In this document: piece after piece, positions 18,230 through 26,670 of the stretch
Layout of the letters: every line of letters starts with the position of its first letter
Numbering within the stretch: position 1 is the first letter of the stretch
From: Candidatus Poribacteria bacterium
GTDB lineage: Bacteria > Poribacteria > WGA-4E > GCA-2687025
NCBI GenBank assembly: GCA_026004875.1
Contig: BPJZ01000013.1
Location: 32,681-96,680, forward strand
Direction of reading: 5' to 3'
Length of the DNA: 64,000 nt
Program-made: the position numbers and the translations under genes
Notes under the pieces: model-generated
The model's database searches: none
What the model was told of the DNA's origin: nothing
The model's input: the letters and a program-made list of their open reading frames with translations, nothing else

Positions 18230-18721
18230 TTGGAACTGGAAGCCTTTGAAACGACCGTCCATCGCTACGAGGAGTTTGGGTCGCCGACGATCACCCCAGG
18301 CGAGCAGGTCTTCCTTTACCGGCGAATGCAAGACGCCCACGATCCCAGCCTGATCGCCGTCATCAACGAACGGCAGCAGGTACTGGGCTATCTGGACTAC
18401 GAGGTGGCCCGCTCAATTGTGCTTCCGGCGATCAAGGAGGGGACCCGATTTCAGTGCACCGTTTTGAGCGAGCCGAAGGGGGGCACCTTCCAGATTCAGA
18501 TCACGCCGGTCTCTCAGTCCACCGTCAACGAAATCCTCTCTCGCCGGAGCAGCCTTCGGCGGCAGGCCTCCGGTCTGCCCCCTCTGGCCGGAGTCTTCGA
18601 TGAGGACGAAGAGCTGTTCGATATCGGCGAAGACGAGGAGGACGAGGAGCTGGACGAGTTGCTCGGTGGGCTGGACGCGATTGACGAAGAGCCCCTCGAC
18701 GGGGGCGACGAAGACGAGTAG
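18230..18721 (+). CDS. HIRAN-like domain protein with acidic C-terminal tail
   Basis: Residues 1 to about 95 resemble a HIRAN domain: GEQVFLYRRMQDAHDP, then VINERQQVLGYLDYEVAR and a final strand with FQIQITPV. HIRAN domains bind 3' ssDNA ends in HLTF-type remodellers and occur alone in many bacteria. The last 55 residues are almost purely acidic (FDEDEELFDIGEDEEDEEL), like a DNA-mimic or interaction tail. TTG 18230 is the start, with GGAGG eight bases upstream, and it has its own promoter. No nuclease or helicase domain is attached. The assignment rests on pattern only and could be a different small beta-barrel. Confidence 0.5.
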   Translation: MELEAFETTVHRYEEFGSPTITPGEQVFLYRRMQDAHDPSLIAVINERQQVLGYLDYEVARSIVLPAIKEGTRFQCTVLSEPKGGTFQIQITPVSQSTVNEILSRRSSLRRQASGLPPLAGVFDEDEELFDIGEDEEDEELDELLGGLDAIDEEPLDGGDEDE

Positions 18722-18821
18722 CCCTTCCTGGAACTCCCCCTATCCCTCCCCCGCTTTCGGATCGGCGGCTATTTCTTAACGAAGATTGTGTATCCGTTCA
18801 CAAGTGGGAGGGGGTTTTTTC

Positions 18822-20279
18822 ATGGCTACAACAACCGCTGCGGAGCGTGCCGGTGCTGGGACCGTTCCCCCTTGGCGGCGTTGGGGCGTGGTCCTGGGGG
18901 CGTTGATCATTCAGTTGATCTTAGGGACCGTTTACTCGTTTAGCATCTTCATCGTTCCCTTCGAGCAGGCCTTCGGGTGGACCCGGACTCAAGTCTCGCT
19001 GACGTTCAGCATTACCTTGGCCGTCTTTGCTCTCTCGATGGTGTTGGCCGGGAACATTCAAGATGAGCGGGGGCCGCGGTTCACGGCCCTGTTGAGCGCG
19101 TTATTTTTGGGCGTGGCCTTTTTGGCGGTCAGTCAGATGACCTCGCTGGTGGCGATCTATCTGGTGCACGGCCTGGCGACCGCAGGGATCGTCGTGCTCT
19201 TGCTGATGTTGTTGCGGATGGTGGCTCAGGATCCGAGCGCTCCGTTTTGGGAATCGCTCCGGTTTGCTGTAGTCGTCGGAGTCACCGTTGTTTCGGTTCT
19301 GGTGGCTCAGCGGTTCATCACCGGGGGAGCGGAGAATTCGCTTTGGATGCTCTATCTGACCTATGGCGTTCTGGGCGGGGCGGGGATTGGATTTGGCTAC
19401 GTCTCCCCCATTGCGGCGTGCGTCAAGTGGTTTCCTCGGCAGCGAGGACTAATCACGGGGGTTGCGGTGGCCGGGTTTGGCGGTGGTTCGATGATCTTTG
19501 CGCCAACGGCCAGCTGGACGGTCGAGCAGGTGGGTTGGTCGGTCTTCTTCCTGATCCACGGGATAGTCTCAGCAGTCGGGTTGACGATTGGAGCGCTATT
19601 GTTGCAGAACCCCCCTCCTGGGTATGAGGAGGCTCAGGCCTCGCCGGTCCGTGCGGATACTTCCCCTTTCGAGACGCGTCGGGCGGAGGAGTACACCTGG
19701 GAGGAGATGCTCCGGACGGGTCGATTTTGGCAGCTCTGGGTGATGTTCATCTTTGGCGGAACGGCGGGGTTGATGACGATCGGTCAGCTTAAGCCCTATG
19801 GGTTGCTCAAAGGGATGACCTCCACCTCTGCGTCGCTGGCGGTGACCGTCCTGGCAGCGACCAACGCTCTGGGTCGAATCGCCTGGGGGGCGATCTCCGA
19901 CCGGATCGGTCGGAACCGTGCAATGTTTCTGATGTTTGGCCTCCAGGGGGCGATGATGCTCCTGAGCGGCTTGGATCTCTTCTCGGGGGATGCTATCTTC
20001 CTGGTTGCCGCGTGGGTCGGGTTCCATTTTGGGGGCATCTTTGCGCTCTTCCCTTCGGCGACGGCAGACGCCTTTGGTACCCGCGGGTTGGGGACCAACT
20101 ACGGCTTTGTCTTTACCGCCTACGGTGTCGCCGCGATTGTGGGGAACAGCGTTGCCGCTCGCGTATACGATCTGACAGGGAGTTACACTTCGGCGTTTCT
20201 GTTTGCAGGGGTGCTTTGTCTTGCGGCTTCGGCAATTGCGCTGCTTGGCGGACGTCGGACCCCGGCCTACGCGCGCTGA
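18822..20279 (+). CDS. MFS transporter, OFA (oxalate/formate antiporter) type
   Basis: 485 residues with at least twelve membrane helices. The first helix region GTVYSFSIFIVPFEQAFGW is the hallmark of the OFA family, and NIQDERGPR and SDRIGRNRAM are the MFS loop motifs. VKWFPRQRGLITGVAVAGFG is also typical. There is an extra hydrophobic segment after helix 4 compared with the common OFA layout. ATG 18822 is chosen because GGGAGGGGG precedes it by seven bases, so the 12-codon extension in the track is unlikely. OFA members exchange small carboxylates. The gene is followed closely by a secreted GHL10-type protein, but no metabolic link is evident. Confidence 0.85.
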   Translation: MATTTAAERAGAGTVPPWRRWGVVLGALIIQLILGTVYSFSIFIVPFEQAFGWTRTQVSLTFSITLAVFALSMVLAGNIQDERGPRFTALLSALFLGVAFLAVSQMTSLVAIYLVHGLATAGIVVLLLMLLRMVAQDPSAPFWESLRFAVVVGVTVVSVLVAQRFITGGAENSLWMLYLTYGVLGGAGIGFGYVSPIAACVKWFPRQRGLITGVAVAGFGGGSMIFAPTASWTVEQVGWSVFFLIHGIVSAVGLTIGALLLQNPPPGYEEAQASPVRADTSPFETRRAEEYTWEEMLRTGRFWQLWVMFIFGGTAGLMTIGQLKPYGLLKGMTSTSASLAVTVLAATNALGRIAWGAISDRIGRNRAMFLMFGLQGAMMLLSGLDLFSGDAIFLVAAWVGFHFGGIFALFPSATADAFGTRGLGTNYGFVFTAYGVAAIVGNSVAARVYDLTGSYTSAFLFAGVLCLAASAIALLGGRRTPAYAR

Positions 20280-20320
20280 GGGGAAAGGCCAATCGGACCT
20301 GTCTGGAGAGGAGGAGGCGG

Positions 20321-22675
20321 TTGCAAAGGGTGTGGGCTATTGTGGGAGCCTTGTGGGCGGCGACGGCGCTAGGCGGTGAAGCTTCTCGTTCTTTGCTTCC
20401 CCTGGGAGGGGCGGCTTGGAGGCCTGCGGGGGACGCGGAGGCGGTCTGGACCGACGCCGAAGGGGCGACGTTCTCCTGTCGTTTTACCGAGGAGGGTGAG
20501 CGGGCCTATTGGGACTTGGAGGCACGCCTGGATCTAAGTGCCTACGGGCGCTTTACGCTGGCGCTGAGCGCCTCTGGCGCCGAGAAGGTCCGGCAGGGAA
20601 CCCTTTACTTTCGCTCCGGCGGGGGATGGTACGGTGCTTGGTTCCCTCTTCGGGAGGGCGAGCAGCGGATCTCTCTTCCTCGTCATCTCTTTCGTCCAGA
20701 GGGGCGCCCCGCGGGATGGGATCGCGTGGACGGGGTGCGTCTCTCCTTCTGGAAAGGGGCGCCGGGCAAGGCGACGGTTCGGTGGACCGAGTTCACCGCC
20801 CATCGGGACCCGATCGTGATCGTCCAGGGGGGACGAAACCGCGAGTGGGAATCAGTTCGCCAGTTTGCTGGATACCTCGCCGGGCTGCTGGAGGACGCCG
20901 GAGTTCCGGTCAGCAGCGTTGAGGAGCGAGATGTCGCCCAGGGGGTTCTTCAAGCGGAACAGGTTGCGGTCTTCCCCTACAACCCGGAGATGGACCCGGC
21001 GGCGGTTCGAGCCGTGGAGCGCTGGTTAGACGGGGGCGGTCGGGCGATCTTTTGTTATCAGATTCCTGAATCTATCGCCCAAAGGTTAGGGATCGAAGGG
21101 CTTTCCTGGCGCCAGGCCGAAAGGGAGGGTGAGTTTGCCCTTCTCCGGTTGGAGCGACGCTGGGGCCTTCCCGAGGAGGTCTATCAGGGTTCCTGGAACG
21201 TCCAGATTCCGGAGCTCGGAGAGGCCGAGGTGCTTGGCGTCTGGGCAGACGCTGAGGGACGGCCTTCTGGAACTCCAGGGGTCACCTGGCATCCAAAGGG
21301 AGTTTTTATTGGGCACGTTTTGACGATCTCCGATCGGACCGCCAAGCAGCGGCTGTTGCTTGCGTTGATCGCCTCGCTTCGACCTGAGCTGGAGGGGTCG
21401 CTGGCCGACTGGTTGACGGCACGTTTGGGCCAGCTAGGCGAGCTGACCAGTTGGGAGGAGACGGAGCGGTTCCTCGCGGAGCGGCAGCAGGCGCTTTCGC
21501 CGGAGCAGCGGGAGCAGCTCATGGCGTTTCAAGAGGCGGCTCAATCGGCCCGTCGAGAGGCGCAGGAGGCACGGGCGCGCGGAGCGTTCGATCGGTTCCT
21601 GGAGTCCTACTATCGGGCGCGGGAGGCGCTCGCTTCGGCCTATTACTCCAGCTTGATCCCCTGGACCGAGGGGTTCCGGGCCGTTTGGTGTCACGACGCG
21701 CGAGGGGTTCCCGGGTGGAGCTGGGAGCAGGCGCTCCGCTACCTTAAGGAACACGGGTTTCACGCTGTGTTTCCGAACATGCTCTGGGGAGGGTTGGCTT
21801 ACTATCCAAGCGAGGTGCTTCCTCATGCCCCGGAGGTTCAAGAGGGGCGCGATCTCATCGCCGAGTGCCTGGAGGCCGCTCGAGCGGTCGGGATCGAGGT
21901 GCACGTCTGGAAGGTCAACTGGAACCTGAGCACGGCTCCGCCGGAGTTTGTCGAACGGATGCGCCGCGAAGGACGGCTCCAAGCCGACCGGGACGGGCGC
22001 GAAATCCCCTGGCTGAGCCCTTCCCATCCGGCCAACTTTCAGATGGAGCTGGAGTCGCTCCTGGAGGTCGTGCGCAACTACCCGGTGGATGGGATCCATT
22101 TTGACTACATCCGTTATCCTCACGATCAAGCGGACTACAGCCCCGGCGCGCGGGAGCGTTTTGAGGCGGCCGTGGGGCAGCGGGTGCGCCGCTGGCCGGA
22201 GGACGTGTTGCGCGGAGGACCGTTGTACGAGCGCTTTGCCGACTGGCGCCGGGAGCAGATCACCCGTCTGGTTCGCGCCGTCAGCCAAGAGGCGCGGAAG
22301 ATTCGCCCGGGGATCAAGATTTCCGCCGCCGTCTTTCGGGATTACCCCAACTGTCGAGAAACGGTCGGGCAGGACTGGGTCGCCTGGGCACAGGCGGGCT
22401 ACCTTGATTTCGTCTGTCCCATGAACTACCTGGCGGACAACTCGGTCTTTCGGCGGACGGTTCGAATGCAGTTGGAACACCTAGGCGGGGCGGTGCCGCT
22501 CATCAGCGGGATCGGCGCTTCGGCGCCGGGGCTGGCGCCTGAGGTAACCACCACTCAAGCCTGGATCGCCCGTCAGCTGGGGGCCGCCGGCTTCATCCTC
22601 TTCAACTATGACCGTTCTTTAGTTCAGGAGCATCTTCCCGCCTTCTCGCTGGGTCTGACGCGGCCTCAACCCTGA
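20321..22675 (+). CDS. Secreted glycoside-hydrolase-like protein (GHL10/DUF187 TIM barrel)
   Basis: About 784 residues. The N-terminal stretch VWAIVGALWAATALGG is a signal peptide. Next is a jelly-roll-like binding domain (about 25-165), then a flavodoxin/GATase-like domain (about 165-270: VIVQGGRNREWESVRQ, AVRAVERWLDGGGRAIF), a helical linker, and a C-terminal TIM barrel with FRAVWCHDARGVPGWSW, DGIHFDYIRYPHDQADY and FVCPMNYL. The barrel matches glycosyl-hydrolase-like family 10 (DUF187), thought to act on polysaccharides. The ORF track begins 309 bases too early. TTG 20321 and GTG 20330 both follow GAGGAGG. The last 74 bases overlap the convergent rfbB gene. Confidence 0.8.
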   Translation: MQRVWAIVGALWAATALGGEASRSLLPLGGAAWRPAGDAEAVWTDAEGATFSCRFTEEGERAYWDLEARLDLSAYGRFTLALSASGAEKVRQGTLYFRSGGGWYGAWFPLREGEQRISLPRHLFRPEGRPAGWDRVDGVRLSFWKGAPGKATVRWTEFTAHRDPIVIVQGGRNREWESVRQFAGYLAGLLEDAGVPVSSVEERDVAQGVLQAEQVAVFPYNPEMDPAAVRAVERWLDGGGRAIFCYQIPESIAQRLGIEGLSWRQAEREGEFALLRLERRWGLPEEVYQGSWNVQIPELGEAEVLGVWADAEGRPSGTPGVTWHPKGVFIGHVLTISDRTAKQRLLLALIASLRPELEGSLADWLTARLGQLGELTSWEETERFLAERQQALSPEQREQLMAFQEAAQSARREAQEARARGAFDRFLESYYRAREALASAYYSSLIPWTEGFRAVWCHDARGVPGWSWEQALRYLKEHGFHAVFPNMLWGGLAYYPSEVLPHAPEVQEGRDLIAECLEAARAVGIEVHVWKVNWNLSTAPPEFVERMRREGRLQADRDGREIPWLSPSHPANFQMELESLLEVVRNYPVDGIHFDYIRYPHDQADYSPGARERFEAAVGQRVRRWPEDVLRGGPLYERFADWRREQITRLVRAVSQEARKIRPGIKISAAVFRDYPNCRETVGQDWVAWAQAGYLDFVCPMNYLADNSVFRRTVRMQLEHLGGAVPLISGIGASAPGLAPEVTTTQAWIARQLGAAGFILFNYDRSLVQEHLPAFSLGLTRPQP

Positions 22676-23699
22676 GCTCCGGGGATGACGACGAGGCAGC
22701 TCCAGCGTCCGGCAGCCGGACCCGTTTGGCCCAGTCTAGGTGGGAAAGGTACCAGTCGAGCGTTCGTTCCAGCCCCTCTGGGAAGGGCACCTGAGGCCGC
22801 CAGCCGAGGTCCCGTTCGATCCGGTCGGTGCGGAGGGCGTAGCGGTAGTCGTGACCAGGACGGTCCGGGACGAAGGTGACCAGTTGGGCCGTCGTCCCTG
22901 GCGGGCGCTGGAGCTTTTCGTCTAGCCGCTTGCAAAGGTGGTGAACCAGCTGGAGGTTGCTCCATTCGCTGTGGCCACCGACGCAGTATCGGGCGCCTGG
23001 GGCTCCGCGATGAAATACCAGATCAATTGCCCGACAGTGGTCCTCCACAAAGAGCCAATCCCGAACGTTCGAGCCGTCCCCGTAGATCGGTAATGGACGT
23101 CCTGCGATGCCGTTCAGGATCATCTTGGGGAGAAACTTGTCCGGATATTGGTAAGGGCCGTAGTTGTTCGAGCAGTGAGTGATCGTCGTGTGGAGGCCGT
23201 AGGTGCGCCAGTAGGCCCGCGCGAAGTGGTCCCCCGCCGCCTTAGAAGCCGCATAGGGGTTGTTCGGACGGTAGGGAGAGTTCTCATCGAAGGCTGCTTG
23301 GTCCCCCAAGGAGCCGAACACCTCGTCGGTGCCAACATGGTGAAACCGTCCTTGGGGTGCAAACCGACGCATGGCTTCCAACAGTACGAGGGTGCCCAAC
23401 ACGTTGGCGTGGGCCGTCTCCAGGGGATCGGCGATGGAGAGGTCCACGTGGCTCTGAGCGGCGGCGTGGATCACCCCCTCGAAGCGATATTCGGTAAAGA
23501 GAGCCTCGACGAGCTCCCGGTCGGAGACGTCCCCCACCACCAGCCGAAAGCGGGGATGACCCTCTAAGTCCTCGACGTTGGCTCGTCCGTAGACCAGCTT
23601 GTCCACGGCGACCAGGAGGTCCTCCGGGTGCCGTTGAAGCCAGTAACGGATCAGGTTCGAGCCGATAAACCCTGCGCCGCCGCTGATCAGGAGCCGCAT
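22602..23699 (-). CDS. rfbB: dTDP-glucose 4,6-dehydratase (RfbB/RmlB)
   Basis: An extended SDR that converts dTDP-glucose to the 4-keto-6-deoxy sugar, the second step to dTDP-rhamnose and related sugars. GGAGFIGSNL binds NAD near the N-terminus. HVGTDEVFGSLGD holds the TDE catalytic triplet, YAASKAAGDH the YxxxK pair, and ITHCSNNYGPYQYPDKF is diagnostic for RmlB. The catalytic core ends by about residue 325. A further 40-residue tail rich in Ser, Pro and charged residues is antisense to the end of the hydrolase gene and may be a readthrough extension. No rfbA, C or D is visible here. Confidence 0.92.
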   Translation of the reverse strand: MRLLISGGAGFIGSNLIRYWLQRHPEDLLVAVDKLVYGRANVEDLEGHPRFRLVVGDVSDRELVEALFTEYRFEGVIHAAAQSHVDLSIADPLETAHANVLGTLVLLEAMRRFAPQGRFHHVGTDEVFGSLGDQAAFDENSPYRPNNPYAASKAAGDHFARAYWRTYGLHTTITHCSNNYGPYQYPDKFLPKMILNGIAGRPLPIYGDGSNVRDWLFVEDHCRAIDLVFHRGAPGARYCVGGHSEWSNLQLVHHLCKRLDEKLQRPPGTTAQLVTFVPDRPGHDYRYALRTDRIERDLGWRPQVPFPEGLERTLDWYLSHLDWAKRVRLPDAGAASSSSPELRVEAASDPARRREDAPELKNGHS

Positions 23700-23714
23700 G
23701 ATCGCTCCGGCCCC

Positions 23715-25277
23715 TTATGAAGAGGCCGCCGAAGGGCCTTCGCTGCCGGGATGGGTGAGCTCCTGGTATCGCTGCTGCGCCGTCTCGTTGTCGGGGTCCA
23801 GCAGGAGAACGGTATCCAGCTCCTCGATCGCCCGTTCGGTCTCGCCCAGCTTTTCGTAGCAGTGGGCAAGCTCCATGCGAATCTCGGTGTCCTCGGGGAA
23901 GCGTTCCAGGTACTGCTCGTAGAGCGGGACGGCCTCTTCGTACAGTCCTACTTGATGGCAGATCAGCGCCAGGTTGATCCGCCCGTCCATGTCTTCAGAG
24001 TCGATTTCAACGGCGCTCCGGAGCACGTCAATGGCCTCTTGGAACTCCCCTAGCTGCCAGAGCAGGACTCCCAAGTTGCTTCGGGCCTGACTGTGGAGGG
24101 GATCCAGTTCGACCGCTTCGCGGAAGACGTCCGCGGCGGATTCGTAGTCGCCTCGCTCCACCAGCAGCTTCCCGAGGATGTTCAGCACCTCTGCGGGGGC
24201 CTGAGAGCGGCTCCGTTCCCCTTCCAGAAAGGCGATCGCCCCGTCCAGGTCGTTCTTTTCGATCATCGGGGCGAGCTTTTCTTCGAGGCGCTGGCGTTCC
24301 GCCGCCCGCTGATCCAGATCACCGACGATGCCCAGCTCGTCCAGCGCTGCAAACGGGTCGGGAACCTCCTGTTGGGCTCGGGCCGGGTTTTCGATCCCTT
24401 GAAGGATCACTCCCTCTGGGGCGCCGACCACCGGACGGGACGGCCCCTCGCTCGGCTCTTGAGAGCTCTCCTCGGAGACCGTCTCTTCGGCGAGGTCTGC
24501 CGAGAGCGCCTCGAAATCAAGGTCCAGATCGTCCAGCTCCGAAAGGTTCTCCTCCAGGCTCTCAAAGTCGATCAGGGGGGCGGTCTCCTGAGCGGCCTCC
24601 TGCTCCGGCTGAGAACGGATCGTCTCCAGGAGCTCCTTGGCGCGTGTATGGTCCGGCTCCAGGAGCAGGATCTCTTCGAGGACCGTTTCGGCCTCCTCGC
24701 GCCATCCGGCCTGGTTCAGCGCGTAAGCGAGCAGGATACGATGGTCCAGATCGGCCGGGTAGTCCAGCAGGTACCGCTCCAGGGAGGAGATCGCTTCGTT
24801 CCACATGCCCAGTTGCAAGAAGATCTGCCCCATATTGGCGGCGACGCGCGCGTCCTGCTGGACGGAGGGAAGGGCTTCCTGAAGTACGTCCAGGGCTTTA
24901 GTGCGCTCGCCGCTCTCCCAGAGGGCAAAGCCGTAGTTTGCCTTAATCATCCCTTCTTCGGGAAGCAGTTCGGTGGCTCGGCGGAGCGCCTCCACCGCCT
25001 CGCTATACCGTCCTTGCGCGTAATAGACGCGTCCCAGCTCGGCTAGCAGATAGCCGTCCTCGTTCTCCTCGAGGATCGGGCGGAGGTACTCCTCGGCAGC
25101 CTGCGCCCGTCCGTCGGCGATCAGCGCCCGGATGTAACCGATCTGCGCCTCTCGGTGCTCCGGTTGTCGGTCCAGGATCGTCCTGTAGACCTGGGCGGCT
25201 TCTGCGTGTTCGCCACGGTGGGCGTGTCGTTCCGCTCGCTGCAAGAGTGTCTCGATCGTCTCGACCGTCGGAGCCAT
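23715..25277 (-). CDS. Tetratricopeptide-repeat scaffold protein
   Basis: 520 residues with two TPR arrays. Four or five repeats lie between 10 and 215 (for example AEAAQVYRTILDRQPEHREA and AISSLERYLLDYPADLDHRI). A long acidic, proline-rich linker follows, then four repeats from about 350 to the end (YESAADVFREAVELDPLHS and AIEELDTVLLLDPDNETAQ). There is no signal peptide, so it is cytoplasmic, a protein-interaction scaffold with unknown partners. It lies 15 bases upstream of rfbB on the same strand and is probably co-transcribed, which hints at polysaccharide assembly. Confidence 0.85.
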   Translation of the reverse strand: MAPTVETIETLLQRAERHAHRGEHAEAAQVYRTILDRQPEHREAQIGYIRALIADGRAQAAEEYLRPILEENEDGYLLAELGRVYYAQGRYSEAVEALRRATELLPEEGMIKANYGFALWESGERTKALDVLQEALPSVQQDARVAANMGQIFLQLGMWNEAISSLERYLLDYPADLDHRILLAYALNQAGWREEAETVLEEILLLEPDHTRAKELLETIRSQPEQEAAQETAPLIDFESLEENLSELDDLDLDFEALSADLAEETVSEESSQEPSEGPSRPVVGAPEGVILQGIENPARAQQEVPDPFAALDELGIVGDLDQRAAERQRLEEKLAPMIEKNDLDGAIAFLEGERSRSQAPAEVLNILGKLLVERGDYESAADVFREAVELDPLHSQARSNLGVLLWQLGEFQEAIDVLRSAVEIDSEDMDGRINLALICHQVGLYEEAVPLYEQYLERFPEDTEIRMELAHCYEKLGETERAIEELDTVLLLDPDNETAQQRYQELTHPGSEGPSAASS

Positions 25278-25380
25278 TGTTCTTGATCCCTTCCAGCGTT
25301 CTGTTCGCCGCAGCCCTGAGGGGAGACCCCGTTCTCACACGGTTGCATCAGGAAAAATGGGCCCATCGTTGGACCTGGAG

Positions 25381-25399
25381 CTCGGAAAAAATTTCCGAG
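25381..25399. promoter_or_regulatory. Perfect inverted repeat upstream of a promoter
   Basis: CTCGGAAA-AAA-TTTCCGAG, two perfect 8-base arms around AAA, lies ten bases upstream of the -35 box at 25410 in the divergent spacer. Position and symmetry suit a transcription-factor operator for the downstream gene. Confidence 0.4.
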
Positions 25400-25409
25400 C
25401 GCTCTCCGC

Positions 25410-25438
25410 TTGACGCCTCGCGACAGCTTGACGAGAAT
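25410..25438 (+). promoter_or_regulatory. Sigma-70-type promoter upstream of a TIM-barrel gene
   Basis: TTGACG, a 17-base spacer and GAGAAT, about 50 bases before ATG 25489. The start TTGACGCCTCGCG is almost identical to the promoter at 18101 (TTGACGCCTTGCG). Confidence 0.5.
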
Positions 25439-25488
25439 GGATTGAGCGAAAAGCGTGCCACCGTTGATCCCTCCAAGGAGCCGATCCG

Positions 25489-26670
25489 ATGACGTACGCG
25501 ACGATGTGGACCTACCCCTGGGACCTGCTCGACGATGGCGTCGAGACGGTGCTCCGTTACTTGAAGGACGAAGTTGGGCTGGACGCCGTCAGCGTCGCGA
25601 CCAGTTATCACTCCGTGGAGCATCTCCGTCCTCACACGCGGGGCGGTCGGCGCTACTTCATCGCCGACGGTGCCGTCTATTTTCGGCCGGACCCGGAGCT
25701 TTGGCAAGGGGCACCGTTGCAGCCGATCGTCTCTCCCCTCGCGCAGCGGCAGGACCCGCTGGCGCTGATCGGAGAGGCCGCTGAAAAGATCGGGATTAAG
25801 CTGGTCTCCTGGACCGTCTGCCTGCACAACTCCAATCTCGGTCGTCGTTATCCTCACGCCGTCCAGCGGAACGCCTTTGGCGACCCTTATCCGCCGTACC
25901 TTTGTCCCTCTAATCCCGACGTGCAGGATTACGTGGAGCGACTAACGAAGAACTTGGCCTCAAGGTATCCTCTGTTTGCCGTCGAGTTGGAATCGCTCTC
26001 CTTTGGGAGCTTTCCGCACTTTCACGGTCACGAGAAGGTCGGGTTTGAGCTGAGCAGCGTCGGAAGGGCTTTCCTGTCGTTCTGTTTTTGTGAGCACTGC
26101 CGCCGGGAGGCCGAAGAGGAGGGGGTCGAGGTCGCCGCGCTCCAACAATGGGTTCAGGATGTGCTCCTTCAGATCTTTGAGCGCGGAGGTCCGCTGGAGG
26201 GAGCGCCCCACATCTCCGAGCTACTCCGGGAGGACCTGCAGCGGTTCGACGCGATCCGTCGGGAGACGGTCGCGGCGCTTCATCGTCGCGTTAAGCGGGC
26301 CGTTGGCGAGCGCGCCTACGTGATCGGAATGGAGATGGGAAGTCCGTTAACAACCGGCTTTGACGGTTCGGCGATCGCTCCAATCGTGGACGCCTACGAG
26401 GTGCTGGCCTACACCACTCAGGCCGAAGTGGTCGAACAGCGCGTTCAGGCGGCGTTGCGGTTCTGCGAGCCCGACGATCTGATCGTCGGGCTGAGCGCGC
26501 TTTCGGAGCACGCGCCTTCGCCTAAGGTCCTGGCCGCCAACGTTCGCCGAGCGCTCAGTCTCGGCGTTCGGGGGTTCTCCTTCTACAACTATGGAATTAT
26601 GCCCCGGCGTCATCTCCAATGGGTGGCCGAAGCGGTTCGGCAGATCCGAAAGGCCGACACGGGGAGCTAG
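25489..26670 (+). CDS. TIM-barrel hydrolase-like protein (GHL type), cytoplasmic
   Basis: 393 residues without signal peptide. The pattern resembles bacterial hypothetical glycosyl-hydrolase-like barrels: an early strand TYATMWTYPWDLL, a strand-4 region ALFVELE-type (FAVELESLSFGSFPHF), then the cysteine-rich FCFCEHCRREA, and late strands AYEVLAYTTQ and GFSFYNYGIM. The CPSNPDVQDYVERL segment is typical of these proteins. Catalytic residues cannot be named surely, but E in VELESLSF is a candidate. It overlaps tail-to-tail by four bases with the DUF6785-type gene. Metabolic role unknown, probably breakdown of an imported saccharide. Confidence 0.6.
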   Translation: MTYATMWTYPWDLLDDGVETVLRYLKDEVGLDAVSVATSYHSVEHLRPHTRGGRRYFIADGAVYFRPDPELWQGAPLQPIVSPLAQRQDPLALIGEAAEKIGIKLVSWTVCLHNSNLGRRYPHAVQRNAFGDPYPPYLCPSNPDVQDYVERLTKNLASRYPLFAVELESLSFGSFPHFHGHEKVGFELSSVGRAFLSFCFCEHCRREAEEEGVEVAALQQWVQDVLLQIFERGGPLEGAPHISELLREDLQRFDAIRRETVAALHRRVKRAVGERAYVIGMEMGSPLTTGFDGSAIAPIVDAYEVLAYTTQAEVVEQRVQAALRFCEPDDLIVGLSALSEHAPSPKVLAANVRRALSLGVRGFSFYNYGIMPRRHLQWVAEAVRQIRKADTGS

